Shown: piece by piece, positions 18,975 through 27,930 of the stretch | Layout: each line of letters starts with the position of its first letter | Numbering within the stretch: position 1 is the stretch's first letter | Source: Rhodococcus sp. (in: high G+C Gram-positive bacteria) | GTDB taxonomy: Bacteria; Actinomycetota; Actinomycetes; Mycobacteriales; Mycobacteriaceae | Direction of reading: 5' to 3' | NCBI RefSeq assembly: GCF_023264675.1 | Contig: NZ_JAHFVG010000012.1 | Span: 62,001-126,000, forward strand | Length of the DNA stretch: 64,000 nucleotides | Program-made: the position numbers and the translations under genes | Notes under the pieces: model-generated | The model's input: the letters and a program-made list of their open reading frames with translations, nothing else | The model's database searches: none | What the model was told of the DNA's origin: nothing

Positions 18975-20582
18975 TCAGTTTAATGTGTTCGCGGCCGGAC
19001 TCCGAACCACGTGGCTGTCGGCTTGTCGTCCGGTTATCCGTTCGGCTGCAAGTTTGCCCGACACGAGGACCGTCGGCACACCGACTCCAGGGGTGGTTCC
19101 CGATCCCGCGAGGACTACGTTGCTCACTCCTGCCACCAGATTTTTCCGTCGGAAAGGTCCGGTCTGACGGAAAACATGGGCCGATGAGAATGGACTGCCC
19201 TCGATCATTCCGCGATCCGCCCAGGTCTGCGGAGTGTCGATACGGTCGATCGTCATCGAAGACAGGCCGCGGTAGCCGCGGCGTTCGAGCTCGCCCTGTA
19301 GTTCGGACACGTAAGGATCGCGAAGCCGTGCCCAGTCGAGTGGGGCGCTTCGAAGGTTCGGGCACGGTGCAAGAACGGACACGGGCTCACATGGTTCGCC
19401 GCCCCGTCGGACCAGCAGTGCTGGGTCGGTCACCGACGGCCTGGTGATCAGTAGTGAAGGATCCTTCATCAGCGATCCACGTCCGGCGCGAGCGGTGATG
19501 CGCGAGAACGTCTCCGTCCACTCCGCGCCGAAGTCGATCGTGTGATGCGCTCGCGCCGGCCATGTGTCGGTGATGCGAGTGGGGACCGTGCCGTGGAAGA
19601 CAACGGCGGAGGGCGAGACCACCGAATAGCCCCGGCGACGTGTGTGGGTTGCCGTCGCGGTGTCGAGAAGTGCATCGACTATCGGAAGGTCGGGCGTGAG
19701 AACAACGGCGTCGCACGGGTAGTGACGGCCGTCGGCGAGACGAACAGCAGTCGCGCGGCCGTCGTGGACGCTGATGTCGGACACCTCGGCGTCGGTGACG
19801 ACGGTTCCGCCGTGGCGAACGACAGCATCGGACATCGCCGCCGCGATCGCCGACATTCCGCCTGCCGGGAAATAGACCCCGAGCGAGGTGTCCATGTGGG
19901 CGATTGCACCGTAGACGCCGAGGGCTTTGGACGGAGCCATCCCGGCGTACAACGCCTGGAACGTGAATACACGCCGCAACCTCTCGTCGGTCAGGAGCTT
20001 GTCCACGCGCGGCCCGAGCCGTCCGAAGCCGCCGAGCTTCAGCAGAGCGACGGTGTCGCGAAGGGCTGACGGTGAAGCGACGAGATCCAGCGGAGAATCG
20101 AAGTTGGAGTCGATGTAGCGGTCGAACTCGGTGTCGAAGATCGACGCGAGCCAGCGGCGCAGCTTCCGGTAGCGAACGGCCTCGTCGGCGCCGCACGTGC
20201 GAGCGACCTCGTCCGCCATCGTGTCCGGGTCCGAGTACACGTCGATAGCCGTACCGTCGGCGTAGCGCGTGTGATAGCTCGGCGAGAGCGCGGTGAGCCG
20301 AATCGGTGGCGTGGTCGTCGAGAAAGTTTCGCCCACCGCGTTCAGTGCAGATTCCACCAGATCGGGCATGGTGAGGACGCTCGCGCCGTTGTCGATCTCG
20401 TACAGCGGTTGCCCGTCGGAGTCGCACACCGGATAGATCCCGACGCGCCCGCCGACGGTGCTCTCACGTTCGAGAACGGTGACTGTTCGTCCTGCTCCGA
20501 GAAGGTGCAGTGCCGCCGACAGACCTGCGAGGCCTGCGCCGACGACGACCACCGAGTCGGTCGGTCCGCTTATCGAACGCAC
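18975..20582 (-). CDS. crtI: Phytoene desaturase (CrtI type)
   Basis: A 535-residue FAD-dependent carotenoid desaturase that converts phytoene stepwise to lycopene. The N-terminal dinucleotide-binding motif VVVVGAGLAGLSAALHL is at residues 11-27, followed by the ERESTVGGRVG loop. The C-terminus carries the conserved VVLAGSGTTPGVGVPTVLVSG signature of CrtI. The GTG start lies 42 bases after crtE. The number of desaturations cannot be read from sequence. Confidence 0.92.
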   Translation of the reverse strand: MRSISGPTDSVVVVGAGLAGLSAALHLLGAGRTVTVLERESTVGGRVGIYPVCDSDGQPLYEIDNGASVLTMPDLVESALNAVGETFSTTTPPIRLTALSPSYHTRYADGTAIDVYSDPDTMADEVARTCGADEAVRYRKLRRWLASIFDTEFDRYIDSNFDSPLDLVASPSALRDTVALLKLGGFGRLGPRVDKLLTDERLRRVFTFQALYAGMAPSKALGVYGAIAHMDTSLGVYFPAGGMSAIAAAMSDAVVRHGGTVVTDAEVSDISVHDGRATAVRLADGRHYPCDAVVLTPDLPIVDALLDTATATHTRRRGYSVVSPSAVVFHGTVPTRITDTWPARAHHTIDFGAEWTETFSRITARAGRGSLMKDPSLLITRPSVTDPALLVRRGGEPCEPVSVLAPCPNLRSAPLDWARLRDPYVSELQGELERRGYRGLSSMTIDRIDTPQTWADRGMIEGSPFSSAHVFRQTGPFRRKNLVAGVSNVVLAGSGTTPGVGVPTVLVSGKLAAERITGRQADSHVVRSPAANTLN

Positions 20583-20624
20583 GTGTGCCTCTTTCGATGC
20601 TGGTTGTTCTGCATGGTCGCAGCG

Positions 20625-21755
20625 TCAGTGCGACCGCTGCGTTGCCGCTATGGCCATGTCGCGAAGCTGACTGGCCGCGGCCGATGCCGTCGTGCTTGCA
20701 TCCAACGTAGTCAGAGCACGCTCGGTGAGCTCGGAGATGCGCCGCTCCACGTCGGCGACGGCGCCGAGGTCGGTCAATGCTGTTCGAACGTTCGTGATGT
20801 CGTCCTCGGAGAGATCGGCGGCGCCGAGGCTTCTGCGCAACAACGCTGCAGCGGATGTATCTCCCTGATCCGCGGATTCCAACCCAACGGCTATCAGAAC
20901 AGTTCTCTTGCCCTCGCGGATGTCGTCGCCCGACGGCTTGCCGGTCACCGTCGGATCTCCGAAAACGCCGAGCAGGTCGTCGCGAAGCTGGAAGGCAAGT
21001 CCGATGTCGGTTCCGAACGAACGATAGGAGTCGATCAGCTCCGGTGAAGCGTGTGCGAGGACACCGCCGAGGTGCAGTGGGCGTTCCACTGTGTAGGCAG
21101 CGGTCTTGTAGCGGTTGACGGCCATCGCCGCCTCGACCGATTCGTCTTCGCCCGCTTCGGCTTCGATGTCGAGCAGTTGTCCGCCCAGCACCTCGGTTCT
21201 CATCGCCGACCACACCGGCGAGACTCGAGCTGCTGCATCGGCTTCGATACCGGACTCGCGAACCATGTCGTCCGCCCAGCACAACGCGAGATCACCCAGC
21301 AGAATGGCTGCCGATTCTCCGAACCGCGCCGAAGATCCGGACCAGCCTGCTGCCCGGTGTCGCGACGCGAAGCCGACGTGCACCGTCGGGTATCCACGCC
21401 GAGTGACCGACGCGTCGATGATGTCGTCGTGAACGAGCGCACATGCCTGTATCAACTCGAGCGACGCGCATGCCCGCACGACAGCGACAGCGCCGTCACC
21501 TGTCGGATCACCGCCTGCGCCCAACCACGCCGTCCACGCGAACGACGGCCGGACTCGTTTGCCTCCGCGCAGAACGAAGTCGGCCAGGTCCTGCACGGCC
21601 GATCCGAAGCCGCCGCCGATGGACGCCACGTGCTCGGTGCGCGAGGCGAAGAACTCTCGGAGTGCGATTTCGACCAGTACTCGCGGGCTCGACACACCGC
21701 GGCGTACCGCGGTGTCGAGGTCCTCGGCGGAGGGAGCAGTGTCGACGACGTTCAC
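20625..21755 (-). CDS. crtE: Geranylgeranyl diphosphate synthase (CrtE/IdsA2)
   Basis: A 376-residue trans-isoprenyl diphosphate synthase that makes the C20 precursor for phytoene. GGKRVRP is at residues 64-70 and the first DDxxD motif (DDIID) at 110-114; the second Asp-rich region is the variant LRDDLLGVFGDP. It is the first gene of the carotenoid operon and the positional orthologue of mycobacterial idsA2 next to Rv2174. The GTG start is preceded by GGGAAACCG. Two 13-bp direct repeats lie in the leader. Confidence 0.9.
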   Translation of the reverse strand: MNVVDTAPSAEDLDTAVRRGVSSPRVLVEIALREFFASRTEHVASIGGGFGSAVQDLADFVLRGGKRVRPSFAWTAWLGAGGDPTGDGAVAVVRACASLELIQACALVHDDIIDASVTRRGYPTVHVGFASRHRAAGWSGSSARFGESAAILLGDLALCWADDMVRESGIEADAAARVSPVWSAMRTEVLGGQLLDIEAEAGEDESVEAAMAVNRYKTAAYTVERPLHLGGVLAHASPELIDSYRSFGTDIGLAFQLRDDLLGVFGDPTVTGKPSGDDIREGKRTVLIAVGLESADQGDTSAAALLRRSLGAADLSEDDITNVRTALTDLGAVADVERRISELTERALTTLDASTTASAAASQLRDMAIAATQRSH

Positions 21756-21757
21756 CG

Positions 21758-21788
21758 GTTTCCCGGACAGGGTCTGTTTCCCGGACAG
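21758..21788. repeat. 13-bp direct repeats just upstream of crtE
   Basis: GTTTCCCGGACAG occurs twice, at 21758-21770 and 21776-21788, with an 18-bp period. The copy nearest crtE contains the probable ribosome-binding site on the minus strand. It may be an operator or a small duplication. Confidence 0.55.
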
Positions 21789-21880
21789 TGGGTCCTCCAG
21801 TCGAGCGTGAAAGATGTCGGTTGCAGCGATGTCAACACTAGCCGTCGATGCCTCTCGCGCCGTCCTCCGAGAGGCTGCCG

Positions 21881-21909
21881 TCGACCGTGCCGTCGCACGA
21901 AACTATGAT
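21881..21909 (+). promoter_or_regulatory. metF promoter, leaderless
   Basis: The -35 is TCGACC (21881-21886), the spacer is 17 bases and the -10 is TATGAT (21904-21909). The GTG start codon begins 6 bases after the -10, so transcription should begin at or next to the start codon. Confidence 0.6.
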
Positions 21910-21915
21910 GACGCA

Positions 21916-22884
21916 GTGACATCTGATGCCGTCAGGGGGCGGTCAAGTGCTGGGTGGGTCACCAGGACTCCGTCGATAGTCGATCGACTACGCACCGACG
22001 AATCCTCACGGATTCCGTTCTCGGTGGAATTCTCGCCGCCTCGGGACGAGGCAGGTGAGGCCAGATTGTGGCGTGCGGTTCGTGAGTTCGAGCAGATGCA
22101 GCCTGCCTTCGTCTCCATGACGTACGGCGCGGGAGGATCGACACGCGACCGCACAGTGCGAGTCACCGGCCAGATCGCCGAGGAGACGACTCTACTGCCG
22201 GTCGCGCATCTGACTGCCGTCTCGCACAGCATCGATGAACTGCGCGCGATGGTGGGCTCGTACGCGGACCGAGGAATCTCCAACATTCTCGTTCTGCGGG
22301 GCGATCCTCCCGGAGACCCGCTCGGTGACTGGGAAAAACACCCTCAGGGTGTGGAGTACGCGCAGGAACTCGTCGAGTTGGTCCGTGAGCTCGGTGACTT
22401 TCACGTCGGCGTCGCGTCCTTCCCCGAGGGGCACTACCGGGCCGCCGATCTCGAACAGGACACTCGGGTGCTGGTCGACAAGCTTCGCGCCGGTGCCGAA
22501 TATTCGATCACCCAGATGTTCTTCGACGTCGACGACTACCTCCGGTTGCGTGACCGCGTCGTGGCCTGCGACCCGGAGCAGGGAAACAAGCCGATCATCC
22601 CGGAAATCATGCCGATCACCTCACTGCGAACCGTCCGCCGGGCGCTCGCGCTGTCGGGTTCGGCGATGCCGGTCGCCATCGACGACCGCTTCACCAAGGC
22701 GGCGGGCACCGGACCGGACGAGGACCGCGCTGCGGTTCGCGAGGTCGGAATCGAACTGGCGACGACAATCGGCGAGCGCCTGATAGCCGAGGGTGTTCCG
22801 GCGTTGCACTTCATCACGCTGAACTTCGCGCGCGCCACCAGAGAAGTTCTCACCAATCTCGGTCTGGCCGTCGCGCGGGTCTAG
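21916..22884 (+). CDS. metF: Methylenetetrahydrofolate reductase
   Basis: A 322-residue FAD-dependent MTHFR reducing 5,10-methylenetetrahydrofolate to 5-methyltetrahydrofolate for methionine synthesis. The N-terminal strand FSVEFSPPRDE holds the catalytic Glu; FVSMTYGAGGSTRDRT, LVLRGDPPGD and TQMFFDVDDY are family blocks. The leaderless GTG at 21916 is preferred over an upstream in-frame ATG because the extension overlaps the promoter and is not family-like. The stop overlaps the stop of the convergent cruG by 3 bases. It is the only plus-strand gene between the two carotenoid operons. Confidence 0.9.
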   Translation: MTSDAVRGRSSAGWVTRTPSIVDRLRTDESSRIPFSVEFSPPRDEAGEARLWRAVREFEQMQPAFVSMTYGAGGSTRDRTVRVTGQIAEETTLLPVAHLTAVSHSIDELRAMVGSYADRGISNILVLRGDPPGDPLGDWEKHPQGVEYAQELVELVRELGDFHVGVASFPEGHYRAADLEQDTRVLVDKLRAGAEYSITQMFFDVDDYLRLRDRVVACDPEQGNKPIIPEIMPITSLRTVRRALALSGSAMPVAIDDRFTKAAGTGPDEDRAAVREVGIELATTIGERLIAEGVPALHFITLNFARATREVLTNLGLAVARV

Positions 22885-24050
22885 ATCGGCCTGCTCTTCC
22901 AGGTGTTTCGTCCGAGTCTGTGACGACGAACCGACTCCAGCGTCAGCGCCAGATACAGCGAGACGGAGACGGGGTGGGCTGCCGACGATGCCACGATGCC
23001 CACAAGACTCGTCCCCGGACCGACGCGTGCGCTCGACTCGGTCCGCGCCGAGATCAATCGTGCGATCACGGCAGCGGCGTACCCCGCGACGCCGTAGCGG
23101 CGCGTCGTGCCCGAGGCGAACAAGGCCGTCACCGGTGGGAGCACGTAGACCGCGGCCAAGAGGGTCGACGCCGTCACCGAGCCAGGGACTCCGCCGAATG
23201 CGCTCCACAACCAACGCGTGTACCCATCCCGCAACGCGGGCCAGCCGTCGTACATCCGGCAGCGCACGAGCCCGGCGCCGGAGACCAACACGGTTCTGTG
23301 CCCGCGGCGTCGAAGCGCACGGGCAATGTCCAGGTCTTCGGTGAGGCTTGCCGCGACCGCGGCGTGACCGCCGATATCGCGGTAGGCCGAGGCGTCGAAC
23401 ATCATGAACTGACCACACGAGACCACCGTCGACGGGCGTGTGGATCGGTTGGCGAGATGCACCGGAAGTGTTGCCATCCATGAGAACCCGAGTAGCGGTT
23501 GAATCAAGCGCTCGGCTGCGCCGACGGCGATCTGCTCGGGCCACGGGCAGAGCAGCGCCGCCTTCATCGAGACAGCGGCGTTCGCGGCGGCGGCCAGCGC
23601 CGTCGGAGTCAGTCGAACGTCCGCGTCCACGAACACGATGAGGTCCGCGCCGTCGGCCGACGCGCGCTCGGCCAGTCGGTGGCACGCGGCGGCCTTACCC
23701 GTCCATCCTTCGGGTGGGGTGCGGCGGCTGCGTTCCACCGAGAATCTCGGGTCCGCCGCCGCAGCGTGGAGCGCCCGTTCGAATGTGTCGTCCGACGAAT
23801 CGTCGTCGAGCACATGTACTCGGAGGTTCGGGCAATGCGTCTGGGCACGCAGATCGTGGAGTAACGCCGGCAGTCGCTCGGCTTCGTTGCGTGCCGGAAT
23901 GCAGACGGCGACGGACTCGGAGATGTCGGATCGCGGACGAGCGGGACGGGGGAGTCCGATCGCGTTCGCCAGCGAGATCGAGGCCGCCACGGCGGACAGG
24001 GAAGCACTCGCCGCCGCGGCGGCACGCAGCAGTCTGGAACTACCGCTCAC
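22881..24050 (-). CDS. cruG: GT2 glycosyltransferase, probable carotenoid glycosyltransferase (CruG-like)
   Basis: A 389-residue family 2 glycosyltransferase with an N-terminal membrane segment and three C-terminal ones. The GT-A core shows VCIPARNEAERL, VLDDDSSDDT, the DxD-type FVDADV and the acceptor motif TEDLDIAR. Together with the CruF-like hydratase two genes upstream it is best read as the enzyme that glycosylates a hydroxylated psi-end carotenoid, as CruG does in other bacteria. It starts with GTG overlapping the lppM stop (GTGA), so it is translationally coupled to a lipoprotein gene. The substrate is inferred. Confidence 0.72.
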   Translation of the reverse strand: MSGSSRLLRAAAAASASLSAVAASISLANAIGLPRPARPRSDISESVAVCIPARNEAERLPALLHDLRAQTHCPNLRVHVLDDDSSDDTFERALHAAAADPRFSVERSRRTPPEGWTGKAAACHRLAERASADGADLIVFVDADVRLTPTALAAAANAAVSMKAALLCPWPEQIAVGAAERLIQPLLGFSWMATLPVHLANRSTRPSTVVSCGQFMMFDASAYRDIGGHAAVAASLTEDLDIARALRRRGHRTVLVSGAGLVRCRMYDGWPALRDGYTRWLWSAFGGVPGSVTASTLLAAVYVLPPVTALFASGTTRRYGVAGYAAAVIARLISARTESSARVGPGTSLVGIVASSAAHPVSVSLYLALTLESVRRHRLGRNTWKSRPI

Positions 24051-24772
24051 GCAGCCGGATCGGAGCCGACGCCGGCCGAAGATCGGTCGCGACGACGGAC
24101 CGGTGGGTTGCGAGCCACCCAGGCCATCGCGCCGACGATCGCGGCAACTCCGACGGTGACACCGCCGACTATGCCGGCCCAGCCCGCGAAGCTACGAGTG
24201 TTCGGATCCGGGTAGTTGACCTCGGCGCGCAACGTGGTGACTTCGCCCGCCGGCAACTTCCAGGTGATGATGTTGTCGCCGTCGCGGGTGCCGTTGGTGG
24301 TCCCGATGCGCGCGGGGAAAGCGATCGTGAACTGAACGTCGGTGCCCTGCACCGGTACGGTTTGCAGGTCTGCCTTGCCGTCGAGAGTCACGGTGTCACC
24401 GGATCGACGCAAGGCCAATTGATAGCTGCCGGTTGCCTGTTCGGACATCGAGCCCAGAGTTTGAACGTCGCCGAACGAGAGGTCGCTGAAGCGGGCTTCC
24501 GTGCCCACATAGCCGTCCTGCCGGTACTCCGAGATACGAATCTTGTCGGCAAGAGTCGACGGCGCCGTCAAGGTGGGGCCGGTGTCGGATTCGGAGGTCG
24601 GAATGGTGGCCGCCACTATCTGGCCCGACACTCTGTCGTCGGCCGAGACTCCGATCGACACCTGGGCTCGCAAGCAGCCGGTCAGCAGGGGCGCCACCAA
24701 CAATGCCAATCCGAGCGCGGACAGAACTCGGCGACGGGTACGGGATCTGCCTTCACGGAATGTCGACTGCAC
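24047..24772 (-). CDS. lppM: LppM-family lipoprotein (Rv2171-like)
   Basis: A 241-residue lipoprotein: basic N-terminus, signal peptide and lipobox LLTGC, then a beta-rich domain typical of LppM, and a C-terminal transmembrane helix (AGIVGGVTVGVAAIVGAMAW) with a basic tail. In M. tuberculosis LppM affects phagosome interaction, and its domain resembles lipid-binding folds. It lies 35 bases after cruF and overlaps cruG by 4 bases, inside the carotenoid operon. The GTG start is used. Confidence 0.85.
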   Translation of the reverse strand: MQSTFREGRSRTRRRVLSALGLALLVAPLLTGCLRAQVSIGVSADDRVSGQIVAATIPTSESDTGPTLTAPSTLADKIRISEYRQDGYVGTEARFSDLSFGDVQTLGSMSEQATGSYQLALRRSGDTVTLDGKADLQTVPVQGTDVQFTIAFPARIGTTNGTRDGDNIITWKLPAGEVTTLRAEVNYPDPNTRSFAGWAGIVGGVTVGVAAIVGAMAWVARNPPVRRRDRSSAGVGSDPAA

Positions 24773-24807
24773 AGCGACATCGTGCCAGACGGAGCGCCGC
24801 AGCGGCG

Positions 24808-25638
24808 TCAGGGTGTGGTCCGCAGGCGGTGAGGTGTCGGATCGGCACCCCTCGGCCTCGCGACGAGGGCGCGCACCAGGGGCACTCCCACGACACCCAT
24901 CGCCGCGAATCCATATATCGCCGAGAACCGGAACTCCTCACCGTCGAGCAGAACGGCGTGTGCCAGTGCGGAACCGAGCCATGTCCACAGGAACATCACC
25001 AGGGGAGCAGAATCGGTCACTGCCGAATCGAGTGCTCGGACCCACCCGCTCGAACGTTCGACGACGACGGCCATGACCAGCGCGACGAGGAACCATCCGA
25101 GGTAGTTGCTGACGGGGATGGAAGGCACGCCCGGCAAGCCGGAGATCGGCGACGTCCATGTCCAGTGGCCGTCGGTGACCATCTGAGTGTCCAGGTACAG
25201 ATCCCAGCCCACCATGCCGACGGCGGTGCCGACGACGCGGAGCATGGCCACCCGCTGCCGAGGTATGTCCGAGGCGTCGAGGGCACGAGTGACCGCGCAC
25301 CAGACGGGGTAGAAGCCCGCGGTCCAGGCAAGCGGTACCACGGCGGGGACGCCGAACACGTCGGGCCCGAGTCGGTCGGCAGCGTAGAAGTAGCTTCCGA
25401 ACGGAAAGCCGGTCGCCGTGCCGACGATCTCGGCGACGAGTCCGAGACCCGCCGTTCCGAGGAACAGGCTCAGTGCCCACCGGGGTCCGCGGGAGACCAC
25501 GGCGTGAGTCATGGCGGCGGCGGCAAGGAGCGCCACCACCGCGATCGTCACCGCGTCCCGGGTGGGTCCGGTGACGAGCGGATACAGGATCTGCGCGCCG
25601 ATGGCGCCCGACACCAACGCCCATACGACCCGGTTCAT
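24808..25638 (-). CDS. cruF: Carotenoid 1',2'-hydratase (CruF, DUF422 type)
   Basis: A 276-residue integral membrane protein with about seven helices. The signature blocks FPFGSYFYAADRLGP, GFYPVWCAV, GWDLYLDTQMV and FLWTWLG are those of the CruF/Caroten_synth family, which adds water to the psi end of monocyclic carotenoids. The ATG at 25638 overlaps the crtO stop (ATGA), so synthesis is coupled to the ketolase gene. This predicts a hydroxylated acyclic end that cruG can then glycosylate. Confidence 0.83.
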   Translation of the reverse strand: MNRVVWALVSGAIGAQILYPLVTGPTRDAVTIAVVALLAAAAMTHAVVSRGPRWALSLFLGTAGLGLVAEIVGTATGFPFGSYFYAADRLGPDVFGVPAVVPLAWTAGFYPVWCAVTRALDASDIPRQRVAMLRVVGTAVGMVGWDLYLDTQMVTDGHWTWTSPISGLPGVPSIPVSNYLGWFLVALVMAVVVERSSGWVRALDSAVTDSAPLVMFLWTWLGSALAHAVLLDGEEFRFSAIYGFAAMGVVGVPLVRALVARPRGADPTPHRLRTTP

Positions 25639-27248
25639 CGACGCTTGCCGCCTATCCAGCGCCGAACCCGGCCCATACGATCGTCGGCCAGCGCGATTCT
25701 GGCTGCACTGCGTCCGCTGGCTGCCGATACGCCTCCACCTGGATGCGTCGACGCTCCGGTCAGGTACAGGCCGGGACTGCCAGGCACACGATGCTTGGCA
25801 AGTTGCGGGATCGGACGCCACATCATCATCTGATCGAGCGACATCTCGACGTGCATGATGTTGCCTCCGATCATGCCGAGCTCACGCTCGATGTCGACCG
25901 GTGATTGGACATGGCGGTGGAGTATCGAGGACCGAAAGCCCGGTGCGTGCGATTCGAGTTGGTCGACCACGCGTTCCGCCTCCGATTCCGCGATGTCGGC
26001 AGGACTGCGTGAGGTGTCGGACTCTCTCCAGCGACGATCTCCCGAGAGTGAATACGGGTGCCACTGGGACCAGAGCGAAATCTGATGCTCGCCGGCAGGC
26101 GCGACGGACGGATCGATCCCGGTGAACGACATTCCGAGAACAGCAGGAGCAGCGGGAAGCTCGCCTCCCATGGCGCTGCCGTGTGCGAGTCGCAGGTGGC
26201 GACGGTCTCGGACCAGCAGTTGCAGCCCCGAGGTCGCATCGCCAGGCAACTCGGCGCTCGTGAACCGGGGGAGTGCCGTGGTGGCGAGACGAACTGCCAT
26301 TCCGATGCCAGGTCCCACGCGAATTCCCTTGCGCCACGATTCGATTCGGTCCGGGTCGTGCCCGCCTGCAGCGAGAAGGTCGAGAGTGGTGAGTACATGG
26401 CACCCGGCGACGACTATTCGGCTGATGACCGAGCGTCCGGATTCCGTCGTGGTGATCCAGTTCTCGCCTCGGGGAGCCACCGCGGCGACCGGCTCACCCA
26501 GCGTGACGACACCGCCCGTGGACTGCAACCGGGAAAGCAACGCTTCGGTGAGAGCTCCGCTGCCGCCGATCGCTCTGCCGGGAGGGAGAGTGTGCATCAA
26601 CGCGGCGAAACCGACCATGGGGGCCGTGCCCGGCTCGGACATCGGCGGACCCGACTGGGCTCCGAACCATGCCAGGGCAGCCTTGAGACGCTCGGAAGAG
26701 AATGTCTCGTCGAGCAACGCGTCGCCGGTGGTGAGAAACTCCCGCGACAACGCGCTGCCGCCATCCGGGGCGTCGAGACCCCAGAAGGAACGCAGCAGCG
26801 ATGGGCCTGTGGGCGGTGAGGAAAACGCGCGCATCGTGCGGGCGCTTCGAGGACCCCAGACGCCGACGAACCGTCGATAAGCGGCTGCATCGGCTGATCC
26901 GCAGGCACGCGCAATCGACTCGCACGTCCGCTCGAGGTCGCGGTGGAAGACCAACGCCGGTTCGTCGGTTCCCGGTTCGCCCGGCGCGAATGCCCAGGGG
27001 TCGCACTCGGCGTAACGCAGACCATGATCGGCGAGGCCGAGTTCTTCGATGACACCTGTGTGGCGAACCATGATGTGCGCCGACGAGCCTCGGTCCACCC
27101 GATGCCCCGGAAAGCGCTCGATCGAGGAAACTCCGCCCCCTGCAATGGAATCTCGCTCGAGAACCTCGACCGAGAGGCCTGCGTCCGACAGATAGCAGGC
27201 CGAGGTCAGAGCATTGTGGCCGGAGCCGACCACCACAGCATCGATCAC
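25635..27248 (-). CDS. crtO: CrtO-type carotene ketolase / CrtI-like desaturase homologue
   Basis: A 537-residue FAD-dependent protein of the phytoene dehydrogenase superfamily. It starts DAVVVGSGHNALTSACYLSDAG (dinucleotide fold) and ends with the GLYLTGASTHPGGGVSAASG signature. The NALTSA variant and the HPGGGVSA tail match the CrtO group, shown in Rhodococcus to introduce a 4-keto group on the beta ring. A second desaturase is the main alternative. It follows the GNAT gene by 43 bases and is coupled to cruF. No lycopene cyclase is present in the window, so it must be encoded elsewhere. Confidence 0.8.
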   Translation of the reverse strand: MIDAVVVGSGHNALTSACYLSDAGLSVEVLERDSIAGGGVSSIERFPGHRVDRGSSAHIMVRHTGVIEELGLADHGLRYAECDPWAFAPGEPGTDEPALVFHRDLERTCESIARACGSADAAAYRRFVGVWGPRSARTMRAFSSPPTGPSLLRSFWGLDAPDGGSALSREFLTTGDALLDETFSSERLKAALAWFGAQSGPPMSEPGTAPMVGFAALMHTLPPGRAIGGSGALTEALLSRLQSTGGVVTLGEPVAAVAPRGENWITTTESGRSVISRIVVAGCHVLTTLDLLAAGGHDPDRIESWRKGIRVGPGIGMAVRLATTALPRFTSAELPGDATSGLQLLVRDRRHLRLAHGSAMGGELPAAPAVLGMSFTGIDPSVAPAGEHQISLWSQWHPYSLSGDRRWRESDTSRSPADIAESEAERVVDQLESHAPGFRSSILHRHVQSPVDIERELGMIGGNIMHVEMSLDQMMMWRPIPQLAKHRVPGSPGLYLTGASTHPGGGVSAASGRSAARIALADDRMGRVRRWIGGKRR

Positions 27249-27291
27249 TTCACCAGGCTATAGGTCACCCGAGTCGGCCGCCGACGTCGCG

Positions 27292-27885
27292 TCAGTCGAA
27301 CGGGAGTGCGTGGCCGAGCACGGCGAACGGTCGACGGTCTCCTGCGAACGTGAAGTCGCGAAGTACGTCCTCGAACCCGAGCCGTCGGTACAGACGCCAC
27401 GCTCGGTTGGACTCGTCCTGCACCTCCGGTGTGGACAGCAGAACGTTGCGTTCCTCGCGGCCCTGCAGCAGTCTGCGGGTCAATGCTGTGCCGAGACCGT
27501 GCCCCTGGGCACTGGGCGAGACGTGCAGTTCGGTGAGTTCGAAGTAGTCGTCGAGAACCGAATCGACGTACTCGGGACTGCTGCCCGTTCTCCGTAATCC
27601 GTCGCGCACCTGCTGATGCCACCACTGGTGCCGAGCGCCGCGATATCCGTAGGCCACGGCGACGAGAGGTGCTTCGGGTGTCGGCAGCACTGCTCCGACA
27701 CCGCGCCACCCCGGGCGCAGAACGTGTTCGGACCACATCGGCGCGCGGTGATACTCGGTGCCCTGTGGGTATCCCATCGCCTCGACGTATATCGACAGCG
27801 CCTCCGGGAGGCGACGGCGGATTTCCTGGGCGGACAGATCGACCAGGTAGGGGGTCGGTTCTGCATCGTTGGCGACTGTTCTCAA
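27292..27885 (-). CDS. GNAT N-acetyltransferase (Rv2170-like)
   Basis: A 197-residue GNAT enzyme. The acetyl-CoA motif A is VSPSAQGHGLGTALTRRLL, with QGHGLG at 127-132; the domain ends with the RLGFEDV strand. The position matches Rv2170, described as a protein lysine acetyltransferase acting on isocitrate dehydrogenase. The best start is TTG (27885), preceded by AAGGAAAGG. It may share transcription with crtO. Its 5' end faces a divergent promoter that contains an SOS box 46 bp away. Confidence 0.78.
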   Translation of the reverse strand: MRTVANDAEPTPYLVDLSAQEIRRRLPEALSIYVEAMGYPQGTEYHRAPMWSEHVLRPGWRGVGAVLPTPEAPLVAVAYGYRGARHQWWHQQVRDGLRRTGSSPEYVDSVLDDYFELTELHVSPSAQGHGLGTALTRRLLQGREERNVLLSTPEVQDESNRAWRLYRRLGFEDVLRDFTFAGDRRPFAVLGHALPFD

Positions 27886-27892
27886 CCTTTCC

Positions 27893-27923
27893 TTGACTAC
27901 TTGTCGGTGTGCACAGCTATATT
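27893..27923 (+). promoter_or_regulatory. Strong promoter upstream of the HEPN gene
   Basis: TTGACT (27893-27898), a 19-base spacer and TATATT (27918-27923); a one-base shift gives CTATAT at 18. The expected transcription start is near 27930, immediately before an SOS box, leaving a leader of about 145 bases. Confidence 0.6.
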
Positions 27924-27930
27924 GAATATG

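Noticed and set aside
25050-25061. TCGAACGTTCGA as an SOS box
   Set aside because: The half-sites have no 4-base spacer and the sequence lies inside cruF coding DNA.
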